Numbered from the stretch's first letter, positions 32,729 to 42,482 are shown. The stretch: 64,000 bases of DNA from CAWHXG01 sp963833235 (GCA_963833235.1 CAWHXG010000002.1:62001-126000), one strand, 5' to 3'. Notes: generated by a model from the letters alone, not told the origin. Program-made: numbers and translations.

Positions 32729-35026
32729 TTACAGAAAGCTCTGCGGGTCGATGTCGATGCTCAGGCGCAGGTTGGCGGGCGGGCGGAAGCGGGCGGACCA
32801 TTCGCGCAGGGCCGCCTGCAGGGGCGCGCCCTTGGCCGCCTTCACCAGCAGCCGCACCCGGTGCCGCCCGCGCACCCGGGCGATGGGCGCCGGGGCCGGG
32901 CCATAGACCTCCGCGCCGATGGCGTGCAGCGGCTCGGCATGGCGCGCCATGGCGTTGCCCAGATCGAACACCGCCTGCAGGTCGGGCGAGCTCAGCACCA
33001 CGCCGGCCATCCGGCCGAAGGGCGGCACCCCGAAGGCCCGGCGCTCTTCCGCCTCGGCCCGCCAGAACGCCTCCTCCTCGCCCGAGAGGATGGCGCGGAT
33101 CACCGGATGCTCGGGCTGGAAGGTCTGCAGAAGCGCCCGCCCCGGCCTGTCGGCCCGCCCCGCCCGCCCCGCCACCTGCCGCATCAGCTGGAACGTTCGC
33201 TCGGCGGCGCGCAGATCGGAGCCCTGCAGGCCAAGATCGGCGTCGATCACCCCCACCAGCGTCAGGCCGGGGAAGTTGTGCCCCTTGGCGACGAGCTGCG
33301 TGCCGATGACGATGTCGGCCGCCCCTTGCGCGATCGCCTCGATCTGCGCCTTGAGCTGCCGCGCGGAGCCGAAGAGATCGGAGGACAGAAGCGCGATGCG
33401 GGCCTGCGGGAAGGCCGCTGCCGCCTCTTCGGCGACCCGTTCGACGCCGGGGCCGACGGGCGCCAGGCGATCCTCGGCCTGGCAGTTCGGGCAGGCCTTG
33501 GGGATCGGCGCCGTCTCGCCGCATTGGTGGCAGACGAGGCGCTTCTGGAACCGGTGCTCGACCATGCGCGCGTCGCATTGGCGGCAGCCGATCTGGTGCC
33601 CGCAGGCGCGGCAGAGCGTCACGGGCGCATAGCCGCGGCGGTTGAGGAAGAGCAGCGCCTGTTCGCCCTCGCCGAGGGCCGCGGCGACGGCCGTCTTCAG
33701 CGTGGGGGAAAGCCATGTGCCCGGCGGCAGTGCCTCGGCGCGCATGTCGATGGCGGCCATGGCGGGCATCCGCGCGGTGCCGAAGCGGGCCGGCAGGTCG
33801 AGCCGCGCGTATTTGCCCGCCTCGGCGTTGACCCAGGTTTCCAGCGAAGGCGTGGCGGTGGCCAGCACCACCTGGGCCGCGTTGCCCGAGGCGCGCAGCA
33901 CGGCCATGTCGCGGGCGTTGTAGAGCACGCCGTCCTCCTGCTTGTAGGCGGTGTCGTGCTCTTCGTCGACGACGACGAGGCCGAGATCGGCGAATGGCAG
34001 AAAGAGCGCCGAGCGGGCGCCGACGACCAACTGCGCATGGCCGCCGGCGACCATGTGCCAGCAGCGGCGGCGTTCGGTCGAGGTGACGCCGGAATGCCAT
34101 TCGGCGGGGCGTGCGCCGAAGCGTTCCTCGACCCGCGCGAGGAAGGCGGCGGTGAGCGCGATCTCGGGCAGGAGCACCAGCGCCTGGCGCCCGGCGGCAA
34201 GGGTCGCGGCGACGGCTTCGAGGTAGACCTCGGTCTTGCCGGAACCGGTGACGCCTTTCAGAAGCGTCGTGCCGTAGGCGCCGCCCGTAGCGCGGAGCGC
34301 CTGCGCCGCCGCCTGCTGGTCCGGCGAAAGGGCGCGCCCCGGGCGGGCGGGGTCGAGGGGCGGATAGGGCGCGTCGCGCGGCGCGTCCTCTGCCACCACC
34401 ACGCCCTGCGCCACGAGGCCCTTGACCACCGAAGAGGTGACGCCGGCCGCCTCGCACAGCTCCGCCCCGGTGACGGGCAGGCCGGCGAAGTCCTTCAGCG
34501 CCGCGAGCACCCGGCCGCGCGCGGCGGTGGCGCGGTCGGGCTCCCCTGCCCCGCGGCGATAGACCCGGCGGCGGCCCGGCGGATCGCCGAGGCCCGGGGC
34601 GCGCGTGGCCAGCCGCAGCATCGCGGGCAAGGGCGTGAGCGTGTAGTCGGCGGCGCGGATCAGGAACTCCCGCATCGCGGGCGTCATCGGCGGCACGTCG
34701 AGCACCGGCCCGAGGGCGCGCAGGCGGGCCGCGTCGAATTCGCCGGCGCCCTCGCCCCAGACCACGCCCAGCACCTTCCGCGGCCCGAGCGGCGCCAGCA
34801 CCAGGTCGCCCGGCGCGCAGCCGCCTTCGGGGGCCAGGTAATCGAGGATCCGGTCGAGCGGCTGGGTGGTCAGCACGCCGACGCGGGCGCCGGGCGCGAA
34901 GCGGCCGTCAGCCCCCGGCCCCCCTGCCGGGGGGGGCGATGCCGGGGCGCCAAATTCCGGGCGGGGCGATGCGGGGGTGGACTTGCCGCCCGCGCCGGGC
35001 CCCGGGCCGAAAAGGTCATCGCCCAT
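32729..35026 (-). CDS. priA: Primosomal helicase PriA
   Basis: 765 residues. The 3'-DNA-binding domain leads to helicase motif I GVTGSGKTEVYLEA, motif II VVVDEEHDTAYKQ, motif III VLATATPSLETW, and the zinc-binding loop with eight cysteines (CRACGHQIGCRQC, then CHQCGETAPIPKACPNC), then motifs V/VI VIGTQLVAKGHNFPGLTLVG and RQVAGRAGR. PriA restarts collapsed replication forks. The ATG at 35026 with a G-rich ribosome site is preferred to an upstream ATG at 35119. The N-terminal 40 or so residues are low-complexity. It diverges from the aldolase gene across 110 bases. Confidence 0.96.
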   Translation of the reverse strand: MGDDLFGPGPGAGGKSTPASPRPEFGAPASPPPAGGPGADGRFAPGARVGVLTTQPLDRILDYLAPEGGCAPGDLVLAPLGPRKVLGVVWGEGAGEFDAARLRALGPVLDVPPMTPAMREFLIRAADYTLTPLPAMLRLATRAPGLGDPPGRRRVYRRGAGEPDRATAARGRVLAALKDFAGLPVTGAELCEAAGVTSSVVKGLVAQGVVVAEDAPRDAPYPPLDPARPGRALSPDQQAAAQALRATGGAYGTTLLKGVTGSGKTEVYLEAVAATLAAGRQALVLLPEIALTAAFLARVEERFGARPAEWHSGVTSTERRRCWHMVAGGHAQLVVGARSALFLPFADLGLVVVDEEHDTAYKQEDGVLYNARDMAVLRASGNAAQVVLATATPSLETWVNAEAGKYARLDLPARFGTARMPAMAAIDMRAEALPPGTWLSPTLKTAVAAALGEGEQALLFLNRRGYAPVTLCRACGHQIGCRQCDARMVEHRFQKRLVCHQCGETAPIPKACPNCQAEDRLAPVGPGVERVAEEAAAAFPQARIALLSSDLFGSARQLKAQIEAIAQGAADIVIGTQLVAKGHNFPGLTLVGVIDADLGLQGSDLRAAERTFQLMRQVAGRAGRADRPGRALLQTFQPEHPVIRAILSGEEEAFWRAEAEERRAFGVPPFGRMAGVVLSSPDLQAVFDLGNAMARHAEPLHAIGAEVYGPAPAPIARVRGRHRVRLLVKAAKGAPLQAALREWSARFRPPANLRLSIDIDPQSFL

Positions 35027-35136
35027 CGGCACCCCCCCGCGACCGGAGTGTCCCGGCCCGGCCCATGCCGCCTTCCGGGCCGCCGCGCCTTGCGCTAGAA
35101 GGCGGCCAACCGATGCCAACTGCCAGGAGCGCCCCC

Positions 35137-35790
35137 ATGAAGTTCTTCGTCGACACCGCCGACCTCGACGCCATCGCCGAACTGCACGATCTGGGCATGG
35201 TCGACGGGGTCACCACCAACCCGTCGCTGATCCTGAAATCCGGCAAGGACATCCTCGAGGTCACCAAGGCCATCTGCGATCTGGTGCCCGGCCCCGTCAG
35301 CGCCGAGGTCGTGGCCCTGAAGGCCGACGACATGATCGAGGAGGGGCGCAAGCTGGCGAAGATCGCCGACAACATCACCGTCAAGGTGCCGCTGACCTGG
35401 GACGGGCTGAAAGCCTGCAAGGTGCTGTCGGGCGAGGGAAAGATGGTCAACGTCACGCTGTGCTTCTCGGCCAATCAGGCGCTTCTGGCCGCCAAGGCCG
35501 GCGCCACGTTCATCTCGCCTTTTATCGGACGGCTGGACGACATCAACGTCGACGGGATGGAACTGATCGCCGACATCCGCGAGATCTACGACAATTACGA
35601 CTTCCAGACGCAGATCCTCGCCGCCTCGATCCGCAGCGCCAACCACGTGAGCGAGGCCGCCAAGATCGGCGCCGACGTGGTGACGGCACCGCCGGGGGTG
35701 ATCAAGTCGCTGGTCGACCATCCGCTGACCGACAAGGGACTGGCGGCGTTCATGGCCGATTGGGAAAAGACGGGACAGAAGATTCTGTGA
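35137..35790 (+). CDS. fsa: Fructose-6-phosphate aldolase / small transaldolase
   Basis: 217 residues, the length of the FSA/TalC branch. It starts MKFFVDTADLDAIAEL, with DGVTTNPSLILKSG and the Schiff-base Lys in NITVKVPLTWDGL (near residue 85), then ATFISPFIGRLDDI and VVTAPPGVIKSL. It performs aldol cleavage or transaldolation of sugar phosphates in the cytosol; the two activities cannot be separated by eye. CAGGAG precedes the ATG. It is followed by the DUF484 gene after 37 bases. Confidence 0.92.
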   Translation: MKFFVDTADLDAIAELHDLGMVDGVTTNPSLILKSGKDILEVTKAICDLVPGPVSAEVVALKADDMIEEGRKLAKIADNITVKVPLTWDGLKACKVLSGEGKMVNVTLCFSANQALLAAKAGATFISPFIGRLDDINVDGMELIADIREIYDNYDFQTQILAASIRSANHVSEAAKIGADVVTAPPGVIKSLVDHPLTDKGLAAFMADWEKTGQKIL

Positions 35791-35827
35791 TGTGCTAGCC
35801 TGTGGAAAAACAACCAGAGGCAGCATC

Positions 35828-36607
35828 ATGAGCAATTCCCTGACCGCCGGCAGTCCCGGCGACATCGCCGCGGGCGCGCCCGACCCGCAGAGCGAGACCG
35901 AACATTTCGTGGCCCGGCTGGAGGCGCAGGAAGCCCTGCGTGGCTTGATCGCGGCCGACCCCGACCTGGTGCTGGAAGACCGCGAGATCCTGAGCACCCT
36001 GGTCTCGGCGGAAGAGGCCGGACAGGGCCGCAACGTGGTGGACCTGCGCGGGGTGGCGATGACCCGGCTGACCGGGCAGCTCGACCGGCTGGAGGAGACG
36101 CACCGGACGGTGCTGTCCGCCGCGTTCGACACTGTGTCCACCACGCAACAGGCGCACCGGGCGATCCTGGCGCTGCTGGAGCCGCGCGACCTGGGCACCT
36201 TCGTGGCGGCGCTCGACGGGCCGGTGGCCGACATCCTGCGGGTGGCGACGATCCGGATCGCGGTCGAGGCGCCGGCGGAGGCGACCGGGCAGGCCGCCGC
36301 GCGCCCCGACGGGCTGATCGCGGTGCCGCACGGGTTCGTCGACGCCATGCTGCGCCGCGGCCAGAACCAGACGCCGCAGGAGGTGCTGGTGCGCGGGGTC
36401 GGCGCCGCCGCGCCGGCGCTCTACGGAAGCCGGACCGGCGAGGTCCGCTCCGAGGCGCTGCTGCGGCTGGCGCTTGGGGACGGCGCGGCCCCGGCGCTGC
36501 TGGCGATCGGCGCCGCGGAGGCTGAGCATTTCGCCGAAGGCCAGGCGACCGACCTGCTGGAGCTTTTCGGCGGCGTGGTGGAGCGGCTGCTGCGCGGCTG
36601 GCTGTAG
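35828..36607 (+). CDS. DUF484 family protein
   Basis: 259 residues. The early LIAADPDLVLEDREIL and the GRNVVDLRGVAMTRL block are the DUF484 signature, followed by a GAF-like domain ending GEVRSEALLRLALGDGAAPALLAIGA and FAEGQATDLLELFGGVVERLL. DUF484 proteins are routinely encoded directly before xerC, as here (11-base gap), but the function is not established. The ATG at 35828 begins the conserved protein. Confidence 0.88.
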   Translation: MSNSLTAGSPGDIAAGAPDPQSETEHFVARLEAQEALRGLIAADPDLVLEDREILSTLVSAEEAGQGRNVVDLRGVAMTRLTGQLDRLEETHRTVLSAAFDTVSTTQQAHRAILALLEPRDLGTFVAALDGPVADILRVATIRIAVEAPAEATGQAAARPDGLIAVPHGFVDAMLRRGQNQTPQEVLVRGVGAAAPALYGSRTGEVRSEALLRLALGDGAAPALLAIGAAEAEHFAEGQATDLLELFGGVVERLLRGWL

Positions 36608-36618
36608 GGGCGCCTGCG

Positions 36619-37593
36619 GTGCCGGCCCGCGCGGCGGCGCCCGGCAAGGCGCCGCGGCGCGCCCGCCGGCCGGTGCAGGGCGACCTGCCGGGGGCGCTGG
36701 CCGATCTGGTCGGCGGCTGGCTGGTCTCGATGTCGGCGCTGGAGGATGCCGCGCCGAGCACGATCGAGGCCTACCGCACGGATGCTGCCGGGTTCTTCAG
36801 TTTCATGGTGGCGCATCGCGGCAGCGCGGCACCCGCCGATCTGCGCGCCATCGAGATCGGCGACATGCGCGCCTGGATGGCCTCGGAACGCGCAACCGGC
36901 CTTGGCGCGCGGTCGCTGGCGCGGCGGCTCTCTGCGGTCAAGACCTTCTGGCGCTGGTGGGCGGAGCGCGCGGGCTTCGACCCCACCGTGGTGCTTTCGA
37001 CCCGCTCGCCGCGCTTTCGCCGCAAGCTGCCGCGCCCGCTGGACGAGCCGGGCGCGGCCGCGATGCTTGCGGGCGTCGGCACCCAAGGGGGGCGGGCCTG
37101 GTGCGCGGCGCGCGACGCGGCGGTGGTGACGCTGCTCTATGCCGGCGGCCTGCGCATCTCGGAGGCGCTGGCGCTGCGCGGCCGCGACGCGCCGCTGCCC
37201 GAGATGCTGCGGATCCGCGGCAAGGGCGGCAAGGAGCGGCTGGTGCCGGTGCTGCCGATGGCGCGGGAGGCCGTAACGCGGTACCTGGCGCTTTGCCCGC
37301 ACGAGATGGCGCCGGAGGGGCCGCTTTTCCGCGGCGTCCGCGGCGGGGCGCTGCACGCCGGCATCGTCCAGGGCGCGATGCGCACGGCGCGCGCCCAGCT
37401 GGGTTTGCCGGCCACCGCCACGCCGCACGCGCTGCGCCATTCCTTCGCGACGCATCTGCTGAACCGCGGCGGCGACCTGCGCAGCATCCAGGAATTGCTT
37501 GGCCACGCCTCGCTGTCGACCACCGAGGCCTATACCTCGATCGACGCCGCCCGCCTGATGGACGTCTATGTCAGGGCGCATCCGCGGGCCTGA
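36619..37593 (+). CDS. xerC: Site-specific tyrosine recombinase XerC
   Basis: 324 residues. An N-terminal SAM-like core-binding domain (STIEAYRTDAAGFFSFM) is followed by the catalytic domain. The catalytic set is visible: Arg in AGGLRISEAL (near 179), Lys in RGKGGKER, H-x-x-R in PHALRHSFATHLL (270/273), His in LLGHASLSTTEAY (296) and Tyr near 305. XerC resolves chromosome dimers at dif with XerD. Being next to DUF484 supports XerC over XerD or an integrase. The start is a GTG at 36619. Its 3' end overlaps the convergent DUF3253 gene by 28 bases. Confidence 0.94.
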   Translation: MPARAAAPGKAPRRARRPVQGDLPGALADLVGGWLVSMSALEDAAPSTIEAYRTDAAGFFSFMVAHRGSAAPADLRAIEIGDMRAWMASERATGLGARSLARRLSAVKTFWRWWAERAGFDPTVVLSTRSPRFRRKLPRPLDEPGAAAMLAGVGTQGGRAWCAARDAAVVTLLYAGGLRISEALALRGRDAPLPEMLRIRGKGGKERLVPVLPMAREAVTRYLALCPHEMAPEGPLFRGVRGGALHAGIVQGAMRTARAQLGLPATATPHALRHSFATHLLNRGGDLRSIQELLGHASLSTTEAYTSIDAARLMDVYVRAHPRA

Positions 37594-37895
37594 GGGCCGG
37601 CGCGGCCCAGCCTGATCGGGCCGCGCGCGGCGGCGGGGTCGACCGGCGCGCCGCGGTGGGTCACCGCGATCCGCCCCTCCTGCGCGAGCTGCCCCGCGAT
37701 GCGCCGGACGTCGGGCATCAGCGGACGCCACACGGTGGCCAGCGCCCGCGCGACCTCCGACGGGCAGATCGTGGCGCCCGGCTTGCGGGCCGCGACCGCC
37801 GCCAGGATCGCGCCGGCGATCGCGGCGTCGCGGTCGTCGGGATCGGTCAGGTCGTCAAGTTGACGTGTGGGAATCGGCCGGGATGTGTTAACCAT
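37566..37895 (-). CDS. DUF3253 domain protein
   Basis: 109 residues. The conserved core is DAAIAGAILAAVAARKPGAT, then ICPSEVARAL, WRPLMPDVRRIAGQLAQEGR and HRGAPVDPAAARGPIRL, a small winged-helix-like domain. Function is unknown. The ATG at 37895 is the likely start; it diverges from the VPLPA-CTERM gene across 34 bases and overlaps the end of xerC. Confidence 0.82.
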   Translation of the reverse strand: MVNTSRPIPTRQLDDLTDPDDRDAAIAGAILAAVAARKPGATICPSEVARALATVWRPLMPDVRRIAGQLAQEGRIAVTHRGAPVDPAAARGPIRLGRAGPQARGCALT

Positions 37896-37929
37896 CGTGG
37901 CAGTCAAACCGGGATCGGGGAGGTCCGCC

Positions 37930-38430
37930 ATGACCCGCAGCATATTATTCGCATCCGCCCTCGCCGCTGCCCTGCCGGGCGTCGCGATGGCGGCGACCTA
38001 TCAGGTCGATTTCAGCGTCCTCGGCGGGCTCGGCGTGATCGGCACGTTCGAGGCGCCGCTTGGCGGCGGCCCCGTGAGCAACCTGACGGTGACGCTGCAG
38101 GGCGTGACCTTTGACACGCAGACAAGCGGCGGGGCCTTCGACTACGACCCCGCGCAGGGCGATTTCGTCAACTACACCGGGTTTCCGGGCTTCACCAATT
38201 CGGTGGCCGCGGCCGCCTGCGGCGCAGGCGCCTGCTTTCTGGAGCTCTACCCGCTGCCCGGCGACCCCGAACCCGGCGACTACCTTGCCATCGACGCGGA
38301 CCTGAACAACATCGACGACGGGACCAAATACGCGATCCTGCCCCTTCTGCCGGTTCCGTTGCCGCCTGCCGTCGCCGGACTGGCCGCGGGCCTCGGCGCC
38401 TTGCTGATGCTGCGCCGCCGCAGGACCTAG
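37930..38430 (+). CDS. VPLPA-CTERM sorting-domain surface/secreted protein
   Basis: 166 residues. A Sec signal peptide (MTRSILFASALAAALPGVAMA) is followed by a beta-rich, Gly/Asp-rich body with a CGAGAC pair. The C-terminal tail has the three-part sorting signal: VPLPPAVAGL, a short hydrophobic helix and the basic end LRRRRT. This is the VPLPA-CTERM variant (here VPLPP) of PEP-CTERM-type tails that are processed by an exosortase. No exosortase is in the window. Its stop codon interlocks with the ileS stop in CTAG. The body is not a recognised family. Confidence 0.83.
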   Translation: MTRSILFASALAAALPGVAMAATYQVDFSVLGGLGVIGTFEAPLGGGPVSNLTVTLQGVTFDTQTSGGAFDYDPAQGDFVNYTGFPGFTNSVAAAACGAGACFLELYPLPGDPEPGDYLAIDADLNNIDDGTKYAILPLLPVPLPPAVAGLAAGLGALLMLRRRRT

Positions 38431-41400
38431 CCCGACGACAGCACGGCGTCGCAGCGGGCGCAAGTGGCCGGGTGGGCGTGGGTGCCGACATCCGGAAGGA
38501 TCTTCCAGCAGCGCTGGCATTTCTCTCCTTCCGCCCGCGCGAAGACCACCGCGACGCCCGGCACGTCGGGCATCGTGAAGGCATCGGCCGGTGCGGGATC
38601 GGTCGTCAGGGCGATGGCGGATGTGATGCAGAGCGTGGCGAAGGTGTCGCGGTCGGTGACGACCTCCGCCAGCTCGGGCGACAGGTGCACGACCGGGGCG
38701 GCCTCGAGGCTCGAACCGATGGTCTTGGCGCGGCGCTCCACCTCCAGCGCGCCGGTGACCACGCGGCGCACGGCGCGCACCGTCTCGGCGCGCCCGGCCA
38801 GCGCCTGGTCGAGCCAGCCGGCGGGGGTGCCGGGCATGTCCTGCAGGTGGACGGAGCTTTCCGGCCCCGGGCGCCGCTCCAGCCAGACCTCCTCCATGGT
38901 GAAGACGAGGATGGGGGCGAGCCAGGTGGTGAGCCGTTCGAAGAGCGCCTCCAGCACGAAGAGCGCCGCGCGCCGCTCGGGGCTGTCGGGCGCGTCGCAG
39001 TAGAGCGCGTCCTTGCGGATGTCGAAGTAGAAGGCCGAGAGATCGAGGGTGGCGAAGGCGAAGATCGCCTGGAACACGCCCTGGAAGTCGTATGCGGCAT
39101 AGCCCTTGCGGACGATCCCGTCGAGTTCCGCCATCTTGTGCAGGATCAGCCGCTCCAGCTCGGGCATGTCGGCGAGCGCCGGCGGGTCGCCTGCGGCGCC
39201 CGCGCTGCCGAGGCTGCCCAGCAGGAACCGCAGGGTGTTGCGCAGGCGGCGGTAGCCGTCGGCCGTGCCCTTGAGGATCTCGGGGCCGATCCGGTGATCG
39301 TGGGTGTAGTCGGTCTGCGCCACCCAGAGGCGCAGGATGTCGGCGCCGTACTGGCGCACCACCTCGTCGGGCACGATGGTGTTGCCCAGCGACTTCGACA
39401 TCTTCATGCCCTTCTCGTCGAGCGTGAAGGCATGGGTGACCACGGCGCGGTAGGGCGCGCGGCCGATGGTGCCGCAGGCCTGCAGCATCGAGGAGTGGAA
39501 CCAGCCGCGATGCTGGTCGGTGCCTTCCAGGTAGACATCGGCGATGCCGTCGTCGGTGCCGTCGTCGCGGTCGCGCAGGACGAAGGCATGGGTCGATCCG
39601 CTGTCGAACCAGACGTCGAGGATGTCGGTCACCTGCCCGTAGGCGTCCGGGTCGTGAAGGCCGCCGAGGAAGCGCGCCTTGGCGCCCTCGGCGTACCAGG
39701 CATCGGCGCCTTCGGCCTCGAACGCCTCAACGATGCGGGCGTTGACCGCCGGGTCGCGGAGCAGGAAGTCGGGGTCGGTCAGGGTCGCGCCGACCTTGGT
39801 GAAGCAGGTCAGCGGCACGCCCCAGGCGCGCTGGCGGATGAGCACCCAGTCCGGGCGCTGCGAGATCATCGCGTGCAGCCGGTTGCGCCCGGCCTTCGGG
39901 GTCCAGCTGACGAGCTCGTCGATGGAGGTGAGGGCGCGCTCGCGGATCGTGCGTCCGTAATCGTCCTGACCGTCGCCCACGGGCGCGTCGATCGCGGCGA
40001 ACCATTGCGGCGTGTTGCGGAAGATGAGCGGCGCCTTGGAGCGCCAGGAATGGGGATAGGAGTGCTTGATCTTGCCGCGCGCCAGCAGGCCGCCGGCCTC
40101 CACCAGCTTGTCGATGACCGCCTTGTTGGCGTCGCCTTCCTTGCCGTTCGGCTTGAGGATGCGGGCGCCGCCGAAGAAGGGCAGATCCTCGCGGAAGCTG
40201 CCATCCTCCATGACGTTGTAGGTGATGACCTCGCCGAGCATCCCCAGGTCACGGTAGAGCTCGAACTCCTCCATGCCGTGGGAGGGCGCGCAATGGACGA
40301 AGCCGGTGCCTTCCTCGTCGGTCACGAAGGGCGCGGCGCGGAAGTCGCGGGGGGCGTCCCATTCGCCCTGACCGCCCTCGGCGCCGGCGAGGGGGTGCGC
40401 GAGGGTGATCCCCGCGAGCTGCGCCTGCGTGACGTTACGCATGCGGCGCCACTGGCCTTCGCTCAGGCGGGCCTTCTCGAAAGTCGGGCCGGCGAGATTG
40501 TCGGCCAGGACGAACCTGTCCCCGGGCGCGACCCAGCTTTCCTCGGGCGCGTCCGTGACCTCGTAGAGGCCGTAATCGTATCCGGCGCCGTAGACGACCG
40601 CCTTGTTGGAGGGGATGGTCCAGGGCGTCGTCGTCCAGATGACCACATGGGCGCCGACCATATCGTCTCGGACCGCGTCGGCGGCCGCCATGGCGGCGGC
40701 CTGCGTGTCGTCCGTCGCCTCCTCGTCCGACAGCACCAGGTCGGGCAGATCGAAGGCGGTGACGGTGAACTTCACCCAGATGGTGAAGCTGTCCTTCTCG
40801 TGGTACTCGACCTCCGCCTCGGCCAGCGCCGTCTGCTCAACGGGCGACCACATCACCGGCTTGGAGCCCTGGTAGAGGGTGCCGTTCATCACGAAGGTCT
40901 GGAACTCCTCGGCGATCACGCGTTCGGCATGGAAATCCATCGTCAGGTAGGGGTCGTCCCAGTTGCCGGTGACGCCGAGGCGCTTGAACTCCTCGCGCTG
41001 CACGTCGACCCAGCCGGCGGCGAACTCGCGGCATTCCCGGCGGAATTCCAGGACCGGCACGGCGTCCTTGTCGCGGCCCTTCGCGCGGTACTTCTCCTCG
41101 ATCTTCCATTCGATGGGCAGGCCGTGGCAATCCCAGCCGGGGATGTAGCGCGCGTCGCGGCCCATCATCTGCTGACTGCGCACGGTCATGTCCTTGAGGA
41201 TCTTGTTGAGCGCGTGGCCGATATGCAGATGACCGTTGGCATAGGGCGGGCCATCGTGCAGCGTGAAGGGCGCGCGGGCGCCGGGGCTGGCGGCGGCGCT
41301 GGCGCGCAGGCGGTCGTAGATGCCGAGCTTCTGCCAGCGGTCCAGCCATTCGGGCTCGCGCTTGGGCAGGCCGGCGCGCATCGGGAACTCGGTCCGGGGC

Positions 41401-41441
41401 AGGTTCAGGGTGGATTTGTAGTCGGGCATCTCGGACGGCAT
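38427..41441 (-). CDS. ileS: Isoleucyl-tRNA synthetase
   Basis: 1004 residues. Class I features: HIGH motif in PYANGHLHIGHALNKILKD (~61-79), a long CP1 editing insert, the KMSKS loop in KGMKMSKSLGNTIVP (~620), the tRNA anticodon-binding domain and a C-terminal zinc ribbon (KCQRCWKI and CARC). It charges tRNA-Ile. The ATG at 41441 has GAGGA about nine bases upstream; an ATG at 41429 is also in frame. The protein is full-length with no visible anomalies. Confidence 0.97.
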   Translation of the reverse strand: MPSEMPDYKSTLNLPRTEFPMRAGLPKREPEWLDRWQKLGIYDRLRASAAASPGARAPFTLHDGPPYANGHLHIGHALNKILKDMTVRSQQMMGRDARYIPGWDCHGLPIEWKIEEKYRAKGRDKDAVPVLEFRRECREFAAGWVDVQREEFKRLGVTGNWDDPYLTMDFHAERVIAEEFQTFVMNGTLYQGSKPVMWSPVEQTALAEAEVEYHEKDSFTIWVKFTVTAFDLPDLVLSDEEATDDTQAAAMAAADAVRDDMVGAHVVIWTTTPWTIPSNKAVVYGAGYDYGLYEVTDAPEESWVAPGDRFVLADNLAGPTFEKARLSEGQWRRMRNVTQAQLAGITLAHPLAGAEGGQGEWDAPRDFRAAPFVTDEEGTGFVHCAPSHGMEEFELYRDLGMLGEVITYNVMEDGSFREDLPFFGGARILKPNGKEGDANKAVIDKLVEAGGLLARGKIKHSYPHSWRSKAPLIFRNTPQWFAAIDAPVGDGQDDYGRTIRERALTSIDELVSWTPKAGRNRLHAMISQRPDWVLIRQRAWGVPLTCFTKVGATLTDPDFLLRDPAVNARIVEAFEAEGADAWYAEGAKARFLGGLHDPDAYGQVTDILDVWFDSGSTHAFVLRDRDDGTDDGIADVYLEGTDQHRGWFHSSMLQACGTIGRAPYRAVVTHAFTLDEKGMKMSKSLGNTIVPDEVVRQYGADILRLWVAQTDYTHDHRIGPEILKGTADGYRRLRNTLRFLLGSLGSAGAAGDPPALADMPELERLILHKMAELDGIVRKGYAAYDFQGVFQAIFAFATLDLSAFYFDIRKDALYCDAPDSPERRAALFVLEALFERLTTWLAPILVFTMEEVWLERRPGPESSVHLQDMPGTPAGWLDQALAGRAETVRAVRRVVTGALEVERRAKTIGSSLEAAPVVHLSPELAEVVTDRDTFATLCITSAIALTTDPAPADAFTMPDVPGVAVVFARAEGEKCQRCWKILPDVGTHAHPATCARCDAVLSSG

Positions 41442-41639
41442 GGCGGACGATCCTCGGGGAATTCGCGCGATGGCCGCGCGTCGGACGAAAAAAGGACGGG
41501 AGGGGTCGGTGGTGGAACGGCACCTGGGGCCGGCGGCTCCGCGATCAGAGCGCCGGGCCGATAATTCGCCGCGGGGGAGGATCGTGCCGTGTCATGGGCC
41601 GAGGTATAGCCCCGTCGCGCGGGGGCCGTAAAGCGGTGC

Positions 41640-42482
41640 TCAGCCGGGCTCGCAGCGCGCGGCGTAAAGGTCGATCCGCTCTTCGGCCATGACGTCGAGC
41701 GTCTGGCGGCCGGGTTCGCCCGCCGGCATCGCAAGCTCGCGCGCAAGGTCGGCCAGCGGGGCCGCGGCGGCACATCCGGTCTCGTTGAGCAGCTCGTAGT
41801 AAAGCCAGCTCGACGCGATCTTGAGGTGCATGGCATAGACCTGCCCCTGCCGCGGTAGTTCGGCCGCTGCCGCCAGCGCCTGCTTCATGTGCGCCCGCAT
41901 GGCGCCCAGATCCCGGGCCGGTCCGTCTGCGCCAGCGATGCGCCCCTTGAAGAGCGCGAGGTCCGCCTTGTCGACCCCGGTGACGGCGGATGCCTCGAGG
42001 CCGGTGGCGATCGCCATCGCCAGGTCGGTTCGGCCATCGAGCAGCAACTCGTCGGCCACGATCTGCGCTTCGCTCGGAAGCAGCGCATCCGGCTGGCTCT
42101 GCCAGAGACCGAGCGCGTCCGCCACGAGGCGTTCCTTTAGTCCCCGGTTCGCCTCGATATAGGCCTGCGCGCCCTCCACCGGGTCCTCGGCGTTCAAGCG
42201 ATAGATCTGGGCATTCATGGCCTGCAGCTCCCGCAGGCTGTCGCGTGCGGCGGTCGCGGCGATGGCCCTCTCCCGGTCGGGCCGGGTCCACACCTTGTCG
42301 TAGAATTCCAGGCCGCCATAGATCATCGCCGCCGGCAGGCCGAGCACCTTCAGCGCCTCCTGCCAATCCTTGAAGACCCCCAGGAACTTCTTCGGAGGCG
42401 CCTCGAGGCGGGCGATCCTTCGGTCGAGTTCGGCGAGGGAGGGCGCCGCGGCCCCGACCGGGGCCACATGCGGATCAGGCAT
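41640..42482 (-). CDS. Unknown helical protein with possible membrane-associated segment
   Basis: 280 residues; no family recognised. The N-terminus contains a short coiled region (LAELDRRIARLEAPPKKF) and a moderately hydrophobic segment (ALKVLGLPAAMIYGGLEFY) that might associate with the membrane. The rest is helical, Ala/Leu-rich and could form TPR-like hairpins (ALGLWQSQPDALLPSEAQIV, DLGAMRAHMKQALAAAAELP). The ATG at 42482 has GAAGGA upstream. A 7-bp tandem array begins 22 bases before this ATG and may lie in its promoter or leader. Confidence 0.7.
   Translation of the reverse strand: MPDPHVAPVGAAAPSLAELDRRIARLEAPPKKFLGVFKDWQEALKVLGLPAAMIYGGLEFYDKVWTRPDRERAIAATAARDSLRELQAMNAQIYRLNAEDPVEGAQAYIEANRGLKERLVADALGLWQSQPDALLPSEAQIVADELLLDGRTDLAMAIATGLEASAVTGVDKADLALFKGRIAGADGPARDLGAMRAHMKQALAAAAELPRQGQVYAMHLKIASSWLYYELLNETGCAAAAPLADLARELAMPAGEPGRQTLDVMAEERIDLYAARCEPG

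Noticed and set aside
32576..35098. Open frame of 840 codons antisense to priA
   Set aside because: Same cause; no motifs, and priA on the other strand is full-length and canonical.
38472..41564. Open frame of about 1,030 codons antisense to ileS
   Set aside because: A by-product of GC-rich third codon positions in ileS; the translation is low-complexity and matches no family, while the opposite strand encodes a perfect synthetase.
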